NCBI GenBank assembly: GCA_022605955.1
Contig: JAKCOZ010000001.1
Location: 22,312,146-22,376,145 of the forward strand
Origin: Rallus limicola
Lineage: Eukaryota > Chordata > Aves > Gruiformes > Rallidae
DNA: 64,000 bases
Direction of reading: 5' to 3'
Position 1 is the stretch's first letter. The number at the start of each line of letters is the position of its first letter. The position numbers and the translations under genes were made by a program. The notes below the pieces were generated by a model. That model was given only the letters and a program-made list of their open reading frames with translations. It was not told where the DNA came from and searched no databases. This document shows, one piece after another, positions 13,880-23,815 of the stretch.

Positions 13880-14329
13880 AGTGCACCAGGTGGCTCAGCG
13901 GGGTGGGTTGTAAAAGCAACTCAGCCTTGGATTGCCTTGAGGTTCTGCCTCTGCAGAGACAACCCACAGGGAGCTGTACAGGTAGCTCAAACCTGAGTTG
14001 TCCAGTAAGGCCAAGACTGAATTGGGCAGTCTTGCATAATTCAGTCAAAACCTCAGTTGAGCCTTGAAATCCTTCAACAAATAATATGCCCGAGTCCAAA
14101 TAAAACCACTATTCAGTCACCTAAAAGTAAGATAAAGGTAAACTGAAGGGTTTCCTGTTTGGCTTCAAGGTATCCAGACAACACAAAGAAATTAAAATTC
14201 TACAGAACTGAACCTCACCCATGAATAGATAAAGATAAGGGGGAACACTGCTAAAGACAAACACCCCAGGTGGTATTGTCCACTCAGGCACATTCCTACC
14301 TGCTGTCAGTAGATCAGGGAATAAAAACC

Positions 14330-14456
14330 CTGTGGGTTGTATTAGTGAATTTTGTGAGTTGCCCATGGGCAGTATCAGTGAGCTTTGAATTGCCTGTGGG
14401 TTGTAAGAGTGCATTTTGTGAAGCTCGTGGTTGGAATAGTGTAATCTTGCAATAGG
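14330..14456. repeat. Degenerate tandem repeat, about 31-33 bp unit, four copies
   Basis: Four consecutive units start near 14330, 14363, 14394 and 14426. Each begins with a CTGTGGGTTGTA-like word and continues with AGTGxATTTTGTGA or a close variant. Units 1 and 3 are the most alike; unit 2 carries ccatgggcagtatcagtgag and unit 4 is shortest. A minus-strand frame of 169 codons (14121-14630) reads through the array and shows the repeat as recurring Asn/Gln/Pro-rich peptides. That frame has no recognised domain and is probably not a gene. Confidence 0.65.
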
Positions 14457-14630
14457 ACATTTCTCCACTGTATCTGTAAAATCTGTGACATTGAATCTGC
14501 ACATGTCGTTCAAATAAATTGTTTGTCCAAACACTGCAATCAAGTCTCTTTTCGTCACACAGTGACAGTATCTTCCCTGGCAACTCCCAAGATGCTTGTT
14601 CACCCTGCACACATGGTTCCTTAGCAACAC

Positions 14631-17519
14631 CAGCGCTCTTCTGCCACCCCATGCCCAGCACTACCTGGGGTACCTGAATGAACATGGGGCAGAACACAGG
14701 TGGAGCAACAGAGCTACTTGTGCTGGTGCTGCTGCCACCGAGCTCCACATGGGCCAGGCCATGCCCAGAGTTTTCACGCTATCAGTAAGACGTGGGAACA
14801 GATGTTTTAATAGTTCAGTGATGATCTCTTGATGCCAATAAGAGTATATATCTAACATGAGATGTGCAAGGAACTTCTTTTACTTGAAAAGTATCCCACC
14901 ATTTTCAGCTCTTACAGAAATTGCTTCATGAACAAAGGGCTCCCTTTGTGTAGGAAAAGAAACCACTTCTTGTCACACATGGGCAAGGATGGTAGATACT
15001 GGATGTAAGGATCAGAGATTTGGAGAGATTTTGTCACACTTCTTTCCCCATTTCAGCTATAATTTCAGCAGTTCTAGGGAGCAGGGCCATACAGATAAAT
15101 TCACATTGAACAAAACTGTAGTGACCTTTATTGTAAATTGCCGTAGGGCTCCTTAGTCTTGGAGAGTATAATAGAAGTTAGACAGAAAACAGCCTTTAGC
15201 TGTGAAGTTTTCCTCTTCCCAAACCTACGATAAGCCACAAAGGCAGGGGGAAAACTATATGACCTTGAAACACCAGAGTTCTCATGCAATAACATTTTTT
15301 TCAGTGTTAGCAGCTAAAATTTCTGCACAGTCCTTGAGCACAACCCAGTCTCTCCCTAGCTGTAAGAAGGCTGCAGTGACTACATCCTACACCAGTGTTT
15401 GGTAACGCTCTTCTCTCACTACCCCATCAGCCCTCAGCACACCCCTTTCTCTCATAGTCCCAACACAAAACCTAACACGCATCATCTCTGGTCACCAAGT
15501 GTCTTTCAGGCCAAGGCTAAGACATACACAAAAAATGATCATCGAGTAAGCTGTGAAGCATGCACCCTACCTTCCTACGTTGGAAGCGCTTGGGCACAGT
15601 GTCTCTGCAAGGCACATGGGGGACAACCATGAGGCAGTCTTTAAACTTTTGTCAGGAAAGTCTCTTGCACCAGATCTCTGTAGAACCACACAGAAGAACA
15701 TTTAGGTTCACCGTTCCTGCCAGCAGCCTTGCTGCCTCTCCCCTAGGGCTGCTCTGAGATGACTCCAAACCAGAAACAGCCCCAGGCTGCATACGAACTC
15801 AATGAAGAGACAGGGCTTAGCATCTCTAGCATGTCACATCCAAGAGGCTGCAGCAATTTCACACCAGAATCCTGAACAAGCCCATGTTGACAGAATACTG
15901 TGAGGATATACCTTAAGCCTTCAAAACCATCTTTCTAAGTATTGCTCCTTTAGTCACATAGCTTTGCTTGGTCCTGCCAAGAGCCCCCAGCAATCCCTCT
16001 TTTTTTTGTTGCTGCTTTCTAAAAAAGTGATATTTTTTGAAAAGTGTAATGTTCGGCATGAAAGCCTATTAACTTTCATCTGGCTTATGACTCTCTTGGG
16101 ATCAAAGACACACATTATAGGCACCCAATAACCTTTTCCAGCTAAATGAGAAGCAAAATAAAATCTGGAATTTGAGTTAGACTTCTGATTACAGGAGATT
16201 TTTAAAAGTAAAGTTAAACATAAAATTTTGTTTTGAAGTCTGAAGTTTTAGGGCTGCAAAAGATTAAAGAAGTTTTAGTTAAAAATGAATTAAGTCACTC
16301 TAAGATCTTTCAGATGCCACAGAGCTAACCTACTGGTGCAGAGCTAACCTATGTTACATGTAAGAAAATTTATTCAGGCACAACTCAATGAAAATGTTCT
16401 TGCCATCAATGTAGGCAGCAAATACACTTCAAACTAGCAAAAAGCAAGAAACAAAACCAAACAGAAACAAAACAAAAACAGAACCTGGGGGGTGTCGACC
16501 CTCAGGACCAAACATAGAGATTCTCATTCACTGGGAAAGCCCTTTGATTTCATAATAAAGCATGAGCTACCAGGTCGTGTAGCACTGAAATATGCTTATT
16601 GGCAATTGAAACACAAAATATAATAAAACCCACAAGTTATGATAAAATAATGATCCTAAGAACAATTTGGGTTGGAGGTTAGAGCGGCCAATTTTTCCTT
16701 AAAAAATTTTATAGGTGCAGGGTATAAAAATAGTTCCTGACCTAGATACTAAGTAATTGTGGGTAACAACAGCCAGATCACTGTCTGTGAGGAAACTGGG
16801 AACCAGCCTCTCACCATCAGAAAGACACCTGCATGGCTTCCCCACAAATGGGATAAAGCAGGAAACAGCGGTCAACTCCCATCATCCAGGCCTTCACCAA
16901 GGGACACAGATCTACCTACCATGCTGAACACAGAGAGCTAGTAATGGCATTTGCTAACAGCTTACAGCTCAGCAAGGGATGAACTAGGGCAAGGAGGCCT
17001 AGGAGAAGGGACTGGGAACGATCATCCCACAGCAGAGGAATGGAAAGGACCACCACTCGCGGGGTGAGCTGAAATGGCCACAAGGCTATGGTGGTGGTGT
17101 TGTTGGAAGCCTTAGGTGGGGCTAATGAGGGTCATTAATTCCCATTATTGTCCTTTTAGGCACTTCCGTTGATGGTGCTTGAGGCTATTAAAGACCAGAG
17201 TGCATGAGTAACTGAGTGCAAGATGGCTAAGGGAAACGCAACAAGTATCTGCAACCATGGACTTTCATAACCTTCCCAGGTGTCTGAACTTATGCATAAA
17301 CTTATTTGGCAAAACAAGGTCAAAAAGGCTGAATATATAACAGGACAACTCTTGTAATGAAGCAGATCAAAGACCACCTGGTACTTGTGTTTAGAATTTC
17401 CTTTTTGGTTTGTTTGCTTGCTTTTTTAAAGGTTCTATTTCTCTTTTTTTCTTACACACTGTGTTTTCTAACACCATCACCAAGAGGTCTATAAGCTATT
17501 TCCCTTCCTCTAGCATGGC
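14631..17519. other. Non-coding DNA, no gene seen
   Basis: Only short frames without recognisable content. A/C-rich simple sequence lies at about 16447-16485. An imperfect duplication of cagagctaacct lies at about 16320-16350. No island, RNA gene or retroelement was recognised. Confidence 0.55.
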
Positions 17520-17578
17520 AACAGCTTTTGAAGAGTGATGATTACAGAGGTCCCTTCTGGCCTTGGTTATTCTCATTC
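17520..17578 (+). mobile_element. Possible old CR1 3' end
   Basis: The words tgatgattacagaggtccct and ggccttggttattctcattc parallel the CR1 terminus (TGATCxxAGAGGTCCCTTCCAGCCTxxxxATTCTGTGATTC). Only about 60 bp are recognisable and divergence is high, so this is a weak call. Confidence 0.4.
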
Positions 17579-18200
17579 AAAGCCATTTTGGGTACTCAGC
17601 TTGTGGCACTTCTAAGCAACCAGTTTTCAAAGGATAGATGCTTAGAAAAATTAATGACTCCTTAGGGCTCTTGAGTTGGAGGCATGCAAAATCATTACCT
17701 ATTTTTGAAGGTGCTAGGATATAATATTTCACCAATATTTCACAGAGCCAGTTTCCTTCAGTAGGAACCTGCAAAACCAGTTATGGACCCTAAAATAACC
17801 ATGCCTTGAAGTTCACCAAATACAGTTCTGACTAATCTGATGACCTGTAAGCAAACCGTAAGCTTAGGTCAAATTATCAACCAACCTATTTTTTTCCTGA
17901 ACAGAACATTAAATACACTGGTCAAACAGCTAATATGTACATTCATACAACAGTAATTTCCCTGTTTGCAGCACAGGAGCTAGTAATTACATTATGCAAC
18001 AATTGCAAAACACGTTCTGCCTGTTCACAATTAACCACACAACTATGTGCATGTGCCTATAATCTTGGTCTCTGAACTGTGGTTCTTAGTGGGAACCACT
18101 GCTCTTGCACCAGTGCTCTTTGCCCATGGTGAAATGAGAAGAATCTGAGTCATGAGAGGAATCTTGCTCAGAAGCTGGTTTCAGTGCCCTAGTTTTCACC

Positions 18201-18449
18201 TCAGATTTCCATGATCTCTGAGATTACCAGCTGGAAGATGACAATCCCAAATAAGAAGCCAATTAAGAGGAAAGCAGCAGCTGCAGTGTCCTCCAAATCT
18301 GTGGCCCTAAACCCTGTGCTGAACTTCATCCAGGGCACCTTCCCACTGACAGTCTTCCTGTATGTTGCTGCTGTGTCATGATGGCCAATTACTCCCAATT
18401 CATCAACGCCAGCAAGAATCCTCTTCTGTTTAACCTTTAAGCATGACCT
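18201..18449 (-). other. Unassigned minus-strand open frame with membrane-like C-terminus
   Basis: The frame is open from after a TAA at 18450-18452 to a TGA at 18201-18203, 82 sense codons. It has no ATG near its 5' end; the first internal Met follows the Val-Pro-Trp. The peptide has a basic, charged start (a Lys-Val-Lys-Gln-Lys-Arg run), a Gly-Val-Asp-Glu-Leu stretch, and near the C-terminus a hydrophobic segment of about 20 residues (four Ala, then Phe-Leu-Leu-Ile-Gly-Phe-Leu-Phe) ending in an acidic tail. On the minus strand an AG dinucleotide (aaacag) at about 18432 could be a splice acceptor, but its pyrimidine tract is poor. I do not recognise the protein. It may be a last exon, a decayed exon or chance. 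Confidence 0.2.
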
Positions 18450-18690
18450 TTAAACAGCCATGTTAAGACACACAACCTCAACAATCAGTGGGAATTGGAT
18501 GCCTAAATTGATTACAGAATTGGAAATCTCATGGGTTGCTCACAGCCCTGTTAGATCCTCGGACTTGTTAGGAATTTTACTATGTACCAGACTCCTAGGG
18601 ATTTTCAGTGAGACACACATGGTTAGACATCTTCAGACAGCTCAGTTTTAAAAATAGGATTTGGCTGCTTCTGACCCAAACCTCATTCTG

Positions 18691-18706
18691 AAAAAAAAAA
18701 AAAAAA
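18691..18706. repeat. Homopolymer A run (16 bases)
   Basis: Sixteen consecutive A on the + strand. No gene-like or retrocopy sequence precedes it that I can recognise. Confidence 0.9.
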
Positions 18707-19180
18707 CATAAAATTAATTGATTTTTCTTTCAAATAATCCAGAATAATAAACTGAGAGGATGAGTTCCTCTGGCACCTAGCTGGTGTTCTCCACAAGACA
18801 AATTTTGATAAGCTAATAAACATAAAAACTGCCAGGGTTAATTAAACACCAGAGTTACTGGGAAAATCTCTGATACTTGGTGCAGAAATTTCTGTTATGT
18901 ACAAGTACATGAACCTGAGCTAGAAAATGAAAATTATTGAAGATGGCAGGTGGGGACCATTAAAGTCAAATGGCTTCTGACTTAGGTCACTCAGGGTCCT
19001 GGGCATGCAGGTAAGTGGGTCTGTCTGTGTGCTTCTAGGCTTTTTGGGCAGGGAAGAGCCTGTTTTCCCCATGGGAAATAACAGAAAGAATAGTGGCATT
19101 TTTAAGATACAACCGGACACGCAGGCAAGGAAATGCACACAGAGGAAGGATGGAGCCCTTAGATGTGCTGGGAGCACATC

Positions 19181-19910
19181 TTCACAGAATGGTAGGGTTT
19201 GGAAGGGACCTCCAGAGATCATCAAGTCCAATCCCCTGCCAAAGCAGGTTTCCTAGGACAGGTTGCACAGGTAGGCGTCCAGACAGGTCTTGAGTATCTC
19301 CACAGGAGAATCCACAACCTCCCTGGGCAGCCTGTTCCAGTGCTCTGTCACCCTAACTGTGAAAAAGTTCTTCTGCATGTTGGTGCAGAACTTACTATGC
19401 TCCAATTTGAAGCCATTGCCCCTTGTTCTGTCTCCACAGACAACTGAAAAGAGGTTGGCTATTTCCCTCTGTCTCCCACCCTTAAGATATTCAGAAACAT
19501 TAATCAGATGCCCTTTCAGTCTTTTCTCAAGGCTAAATAGCCCCAGTTCATTCAGCCGTTCCTCTTAGGGGAGATGCTTGAGGCCCTTAATCATCTTTGT
19601 AGCTCTCTGCTGGACTCCTTACAAGAGATCCCTGTCTTTTTTATCCCAGGGAGCCCAGAACTGGACAAAATACTCCAGGTGAGGCCTGAACAGGGCAGAG
19701 TAGAGGGGGAGGATCACCTCCTTTGACCTGCTGGCCACACTCCTCTTGATGCACCCCAGGATCCCATTGGCTCTCCTAGCCACCAGGGCACACTGCTGGC
19801 TCATGGCCAACCTGTCATCAACCAGGACCCCCAGGTCCTTCTCTGCAGAGCTCTTCTCCAGCAGGTCATTCCCCAGCCTGTACTGATACATGTGGTTATT
19901 CCTTCCTGGT
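19181..19910 (-). mobile_element. CR1 LINE, 5'-truncated copy on the minus strand
   Basis: Read on the + strand it starts with the reverse complement of a CR1 3' end (cagaatggtagggtttggaa, then gggacctccagagatcatca). It continues through the usual complement words ctccctgggcagcctgttcc, gaaaaagttcttctgcatgt, cattgccccttgttctgtc, atcatctttgtagctctct and ccccaggatcccattggct, to cccagcctgtactgatacat. This covers the 3' UTR and the last part of ORF2. The minus-strand frame 19619-19891 gives the CR1 C-terminal peptide: [15 protein letters not shown], then Pro-His-Leu-Glu-Tyr. The subfamily differs from the copy at 21.15 kb. Truncation lies in the region after the reverse transcriptase core. Confidence 0.93.
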
Positions 19911-21147
19911 CTGAGGTATGATTTCTACCACTATTGGCAGTGGGGAGGAAGAAGGAGGGAATCAGGAGTAGGGCCATGGCTGCAGGACGGCTGTGGCATG
20001 CATCACTGGCTCTCAAGGCCAGGCGACGTGGGAGGCTGTGCTGGGATGGATGCATGGCCACAGCTACATCCAGGACTGTGGTGAGCACCTCTGAGCTGCC
20101 ACGTTGAAAAGGGCTTAGCACCTGTGATAGAGCCAGAGTGTTCAAGAACCTCTGGCTTTTCAAGGCTTTGCTGTGTTAAGTGCAGAGCAGTTTGAGACAT
20201 GAAGATGTAACAGAGCCCTTACTGCTTTTAATGGCTGGGTTCTATTTATAGGCCATGCTTCATTCAAAAATTTTAGGAAGTCTATTTCATGTCTCAAGTT
20301 ATGGCTTGTGCTTGGCTACACAGATGTGGAGCAGTGTCACTACCAAGGAAACAATAAAAAACATTGTCGTTGTCCCAACTGTTATTGTGCTACAGGAGGA
20401 GAATAAATAACCAAACTGTGTGGGGAAGAAGCCTTGTTGAGGGAATACATATTCTGTTCTCATATTTGTTTTAAAGCTTTGAGAGGTGAAGGGAAACATT
20501 ACAATGCATAAGTCCTGCAAGCAGGAGTCCATCTGTATTGTGCTCACCTCCTGATTAGGAAACTGCATTCCCAGGGGATGATAGGTACATTTGTTAATGA
20601 GGTCTGCAATGAGAAAGGTAAATATTTCAGGTCTTGCCTGGTCTTCCAGCAGCATTCAAGACTGAGCATCACTGACCAGTGTTATCCCATGTGCTATGTA
20701 TGCATCAGAAAGGTCAGGTTTCCAGAGACTTCTGGATATTGCTATGTGGTGTAGAATTTTAATGAAAATTCATCGAGTGGGTTGGAAGCTATCTCTTCAG
20801 AGAACTGAAATGAGGGCGCTGGCGGTACTTCTTAGTCAACACATATGGCACTTTGCTGTGATTTCCATTTCAGAGTGTACTATCACTTATTCTCTGTTTT
20901 TCTCACAGCTGCTCACTCTCAGTGTTAGCACACCCGGAATAGCCTGCTGGCGTATAAATAGGGTTCTCCCACTGCTGCACATGGCAGTGCTGCAGACTCT
21001 ACCACTCCCTACTTAATTTTAAGATATGATTAATATCGTTCTGTATTTTCCCATCCCCAAAAGGAGGATAGGACAAATAACAAAACAACCCAAATAGTTA
21101 AATCCCAATTTAATCACCAGTGAAAGTGATAGCAAGACAAAAAGATC
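19911..21147. other. Unique non-coding DNA between two CR1 copies
   Basis: The longest frame is on the minus strand (20299-20655, 118 codons) with a hydrophobic C-terminus. It has no recognised family. I see nothing else supported here. Confidence 0.5.
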
Positions 21148-22545
21148 TTAGTAAGTTCCAGCCTGGCCTTGAACACTGACATGGAGGGGGTGACCACAGC
21201 TTCCCTGGGCAACCTGTGCCAGGGCCTCACCACCCTCATAGGGAGAAGAATTTTTTCCTAATGTCTCATCTAAATCTCCCCTCCTTTAGTTTAAACCCAT
21301 TACCCCTTGTTCCACCACTACACTCCCTGACAAACAGCCCCTCTCCATCTTGCTTGCAGGCTTTTGTTTTAGGTACTGGAAGCTGCAATAAGGTCTTCCG
21401 GAGTCTTCTCCAGGCTGAACAAGCAGAACTCTCTCAGCCTGTCCTCTCATAGGAGGGGTGCTCCAGCCCTCTGATCATCTTCATGGCTCTCCTCTGGACC
21501 TGCTCCAACAGTTCAGTATGTTTCTGTACTGGGAACCCCAGAGCTGGACACAGTACTCCTGACAAGGTCTCATGAGAGCAGAGTAGATGGACGGAATCAC
21601 CTCCCTCAAACTGCTGGTCATGCTGGTTTTGATGCACATGTTGCCAGGGTCATGTTGAGTTTCGCATCAATTGACACTCCCAAGTCCTTCTCTTCAGGGC
21701 TGCCCTCAAGCCATTCTACACTCAACCTATATTTGTGCTTGGGATTGCACCAACCCAGGTGAAGGACTTTGCACTTGGCTTTATTGAAATTCAGGGGGTT
21801 GGCATGGGTCCACCTCTCAAGCCTGTCAAGGTCCCTCTGGATGACATCCCTACCCTCCAGCATGTCAACCACATCACACAGGTTGGTGTCATTGCCAAAC
21901 TTCCTAAGGGTATACTCAATCCCACTATCCACCTCTCTAACAAAGACATTAAATAGTGCCAGTCCCAGTACTGACCCCAGAGGAATGTCACTCATCCCTG
22001 GTCTCAATTTGGACATTGAGCCATTGACCACAACCCTTCAGGTGCAACTGTCCAGCCAATTCCTTATCTATCAAGTGTTCAATTGATCACATCCATGTCT
22101 CTCCAATTTAGAGACAAGGATATCATGAGAGGCAGTGTCACATGCTTTACACAAGTCCAGATAGATGACATCTGTCACTCTTCCCTTATTCACCAATGCT
22201 GTAGCCCCATCATAGAATGCCACTAAATTTATCAGGCATGATTTGCTCTTAGTGAAGCTATGCTGACTGTCAGAAATCACCTCTGTACTTTCCATGTGCA
22301 TGAGCATAGCTTGCAGGAGGATCTTCTCCATAATCTTGCTGGGCACAGAGGTGAGACTGACAAGCCTGCAGTTCCTCTGGTCTTCCTTCTTTTCCTTTTT
22401 AAAAACGGCAGGTTATGTTTCCCCTTTTCCAGTCAGTGGGAACTTTACCAGACTGCCATGACTTCTCAGGTATGATGGAGAGTGGCTTAGCCACTTCATC
22501 CACCAGTTCCCTCAGATCTTACTAACTCCATGTATCCACCACATA
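21148..22545 (-). mobile_element. CR1 LINE, about 1.4 kb copy on the minus strand
   Basis: The left end is the complement of CR1 3' UTR words (agttccagcctggccttgaa, ctccctgacaaacagcccct, ggtgctccagccctctgatc). The element then runs back through the ORF2 C-terminus and reverse transcriptase to about cttcatccaccagttccctc near 22505. The 3' terminal microsatellite is missing or very diverged. The left 300 bp are almost identical, in inverted orientation, to the CR1 copy at 31.15-31.47 kb, so both belong to the same subfamily. It is truncated within ORF2, so ORF1 and the endonuclease are absent. Confidence 0.95.
21434..22480 (-). pseudogene. CR1 ORF2 reverse-transcriptase remnant
   Basis: Conserved CR1 reverse transcriptase peptides are readable on the minus strand. 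A Pro-Ser-Lys-Ile-Met-Glu start lies near 22346. It is followed by the Asp-Ser-Gln-His-Ser-Phe-Thr-Lys block, the Val-Ile-Tyr-Leu-Asp-Leu-Cys-Lys-Ala catalytic-A region and the Leu-Gly-Ser-Val-Leu-Gly block. The C-terminal Glu-Lys-Asp-Leu-Gly-Val segment is at about 21680. The frame is broken by in-frame stops at 22071-22073 (TGA), 22068-22070 (TAG) and 22038-22040 (TGA), and by a frameshift near 21630. The active-site FxDD box reads Phe-Gly-Asn-Asp at 21888-21899, so one catalytic aspartate is lost. The copy is certainly dead. Confidence 0.93.
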
Positions 22546-23122
22546 ATTCTTGTTAGGTTCAAAACAAGTGTTCATCAAAGCAGCCCAACCTATAAGGGAC
22601 AAATATTGTCTTCACAGAAACCCTGGGCTTTGTACAACACAATTCTCCATGTCAAGTTAATGGTACATCACTGCCAGATCCTGACTACATGAGCGTTTTG
22701 GGCATTGCTGCATTTCCCAGTCAAGAGGGATGTTCAGCTCTGAACCCTCATCAAGTTTTCATTCAAGTATTTGCAGCCAGACCCCTGGTGTTCTCAGTTA
22801 TTTAATTTTTCTGTTCTAAAGTGTTGTGCAGCCTCCTATGTCATTCAATTGAGAACCTGATTCCCATTGGAATCATTTGGAGACACTGGGAAGAGCAGTG
22901 GTCACTTCACACCTCCAGCTCACAACAGAGAAGTACAATAGAGTGCAGTTGTAGTAGCTTAAAGTGACAGTGCCCCAAAAGCTGAGCCGCCTTCTTTTTT
23001 CTTTCTCTTGATATGTAAGTTCCTTTTTCAGCATGTCCTTGGAAGAAGTTTGAAAATTGTGTTATGCTTTTAAAGTGATTGTCCTTTTTCTATTTGGCAG
23101 ATTCCTTGCCATGATGAACAAA

Positions 23123-23207
23123 GATAAAACAACAACAACAAAAAAAAACACCAAAAAAAACCAACCAAACCAAAAGCACCAACAAAACCAAACAAACCAA
23201 ATCAATA
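23123..23207. repeat. AAC/AAACC low-complexity tract
   Basis: Starts with AAC units (acaacaacaaca) and passes into AAACC and CCAAC words. The plus-strand frame here is Lys-, Thr-, Asn- and Gln-rich because of the repeat. Confidence 0.8.
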
Positions 23208-23786
23208 GATTATTTCCTCTCTCTGCCCTGACTTATGCAACCATTACTGCCAGGACATTATTTTAATAAAAATATTTACATCCTGTATTTTTACAGACTC
23301 TTGTATGATGGGATTTTGAAGGCTGAGTTGCAATCCTAAATGTCACTGTAATAAATTAGAGGTGTTTGAACTGGTTTTGTCGACATATTTTTAACAAATA
23401 ATTACTCTTTAACAAAAAAAAAACAACCCACCAAACCCCAACTCTGTGGTCTAAAACTTCTACTTTTCCAAACAATAAACATAACAGCCAATGTAAAATA
23501 GCTACTTGCACTGTCAGCAAAAGTTAAGATTGGATTTTTTTAAAACTAAAGCACTCCAAACCAAAATATTTTCTATTTTTATGAATGGTCAAGAATTCTA
23601 CTAACAATGTTACACAACAAATACACTGTCCAAAAATACTGGGAGAAATTATGAACATGTTTCCAACCAGTTGGTTAAATTAATAATACCACAAAAATGC
23701 TCCCTCTGTTGGTTGATTTTCAAAATCTATTCCAAATATCACAGTTGGATGCATTAAAAGAAGGGGTTTTTTGGTTTGGTTTCTGA

Positions 23787-23815
23787 GGGGAGGGGGGGAG
23801 GGGAAGGTTAGGGGT
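23787..23815 (+). repeat. G-rich tract with quadruplex potential
   Basis: Four G runs on the + strand (GGGG, GGGGGGG, GGGG, then GGGG after a short AAGGTTA spacer) within 30 bases satisfy the simple four-run quadruplex rule. No gene or promoter is recognised nearby. Confidence 0.6.

Noticed and set aside
20299..20655. 118-codon minus-strand frame with hydrophobic end between two CR1 copies
   Set aside because: No family recognised and no exon signals. Its length is within what chance gives in 64 kb.
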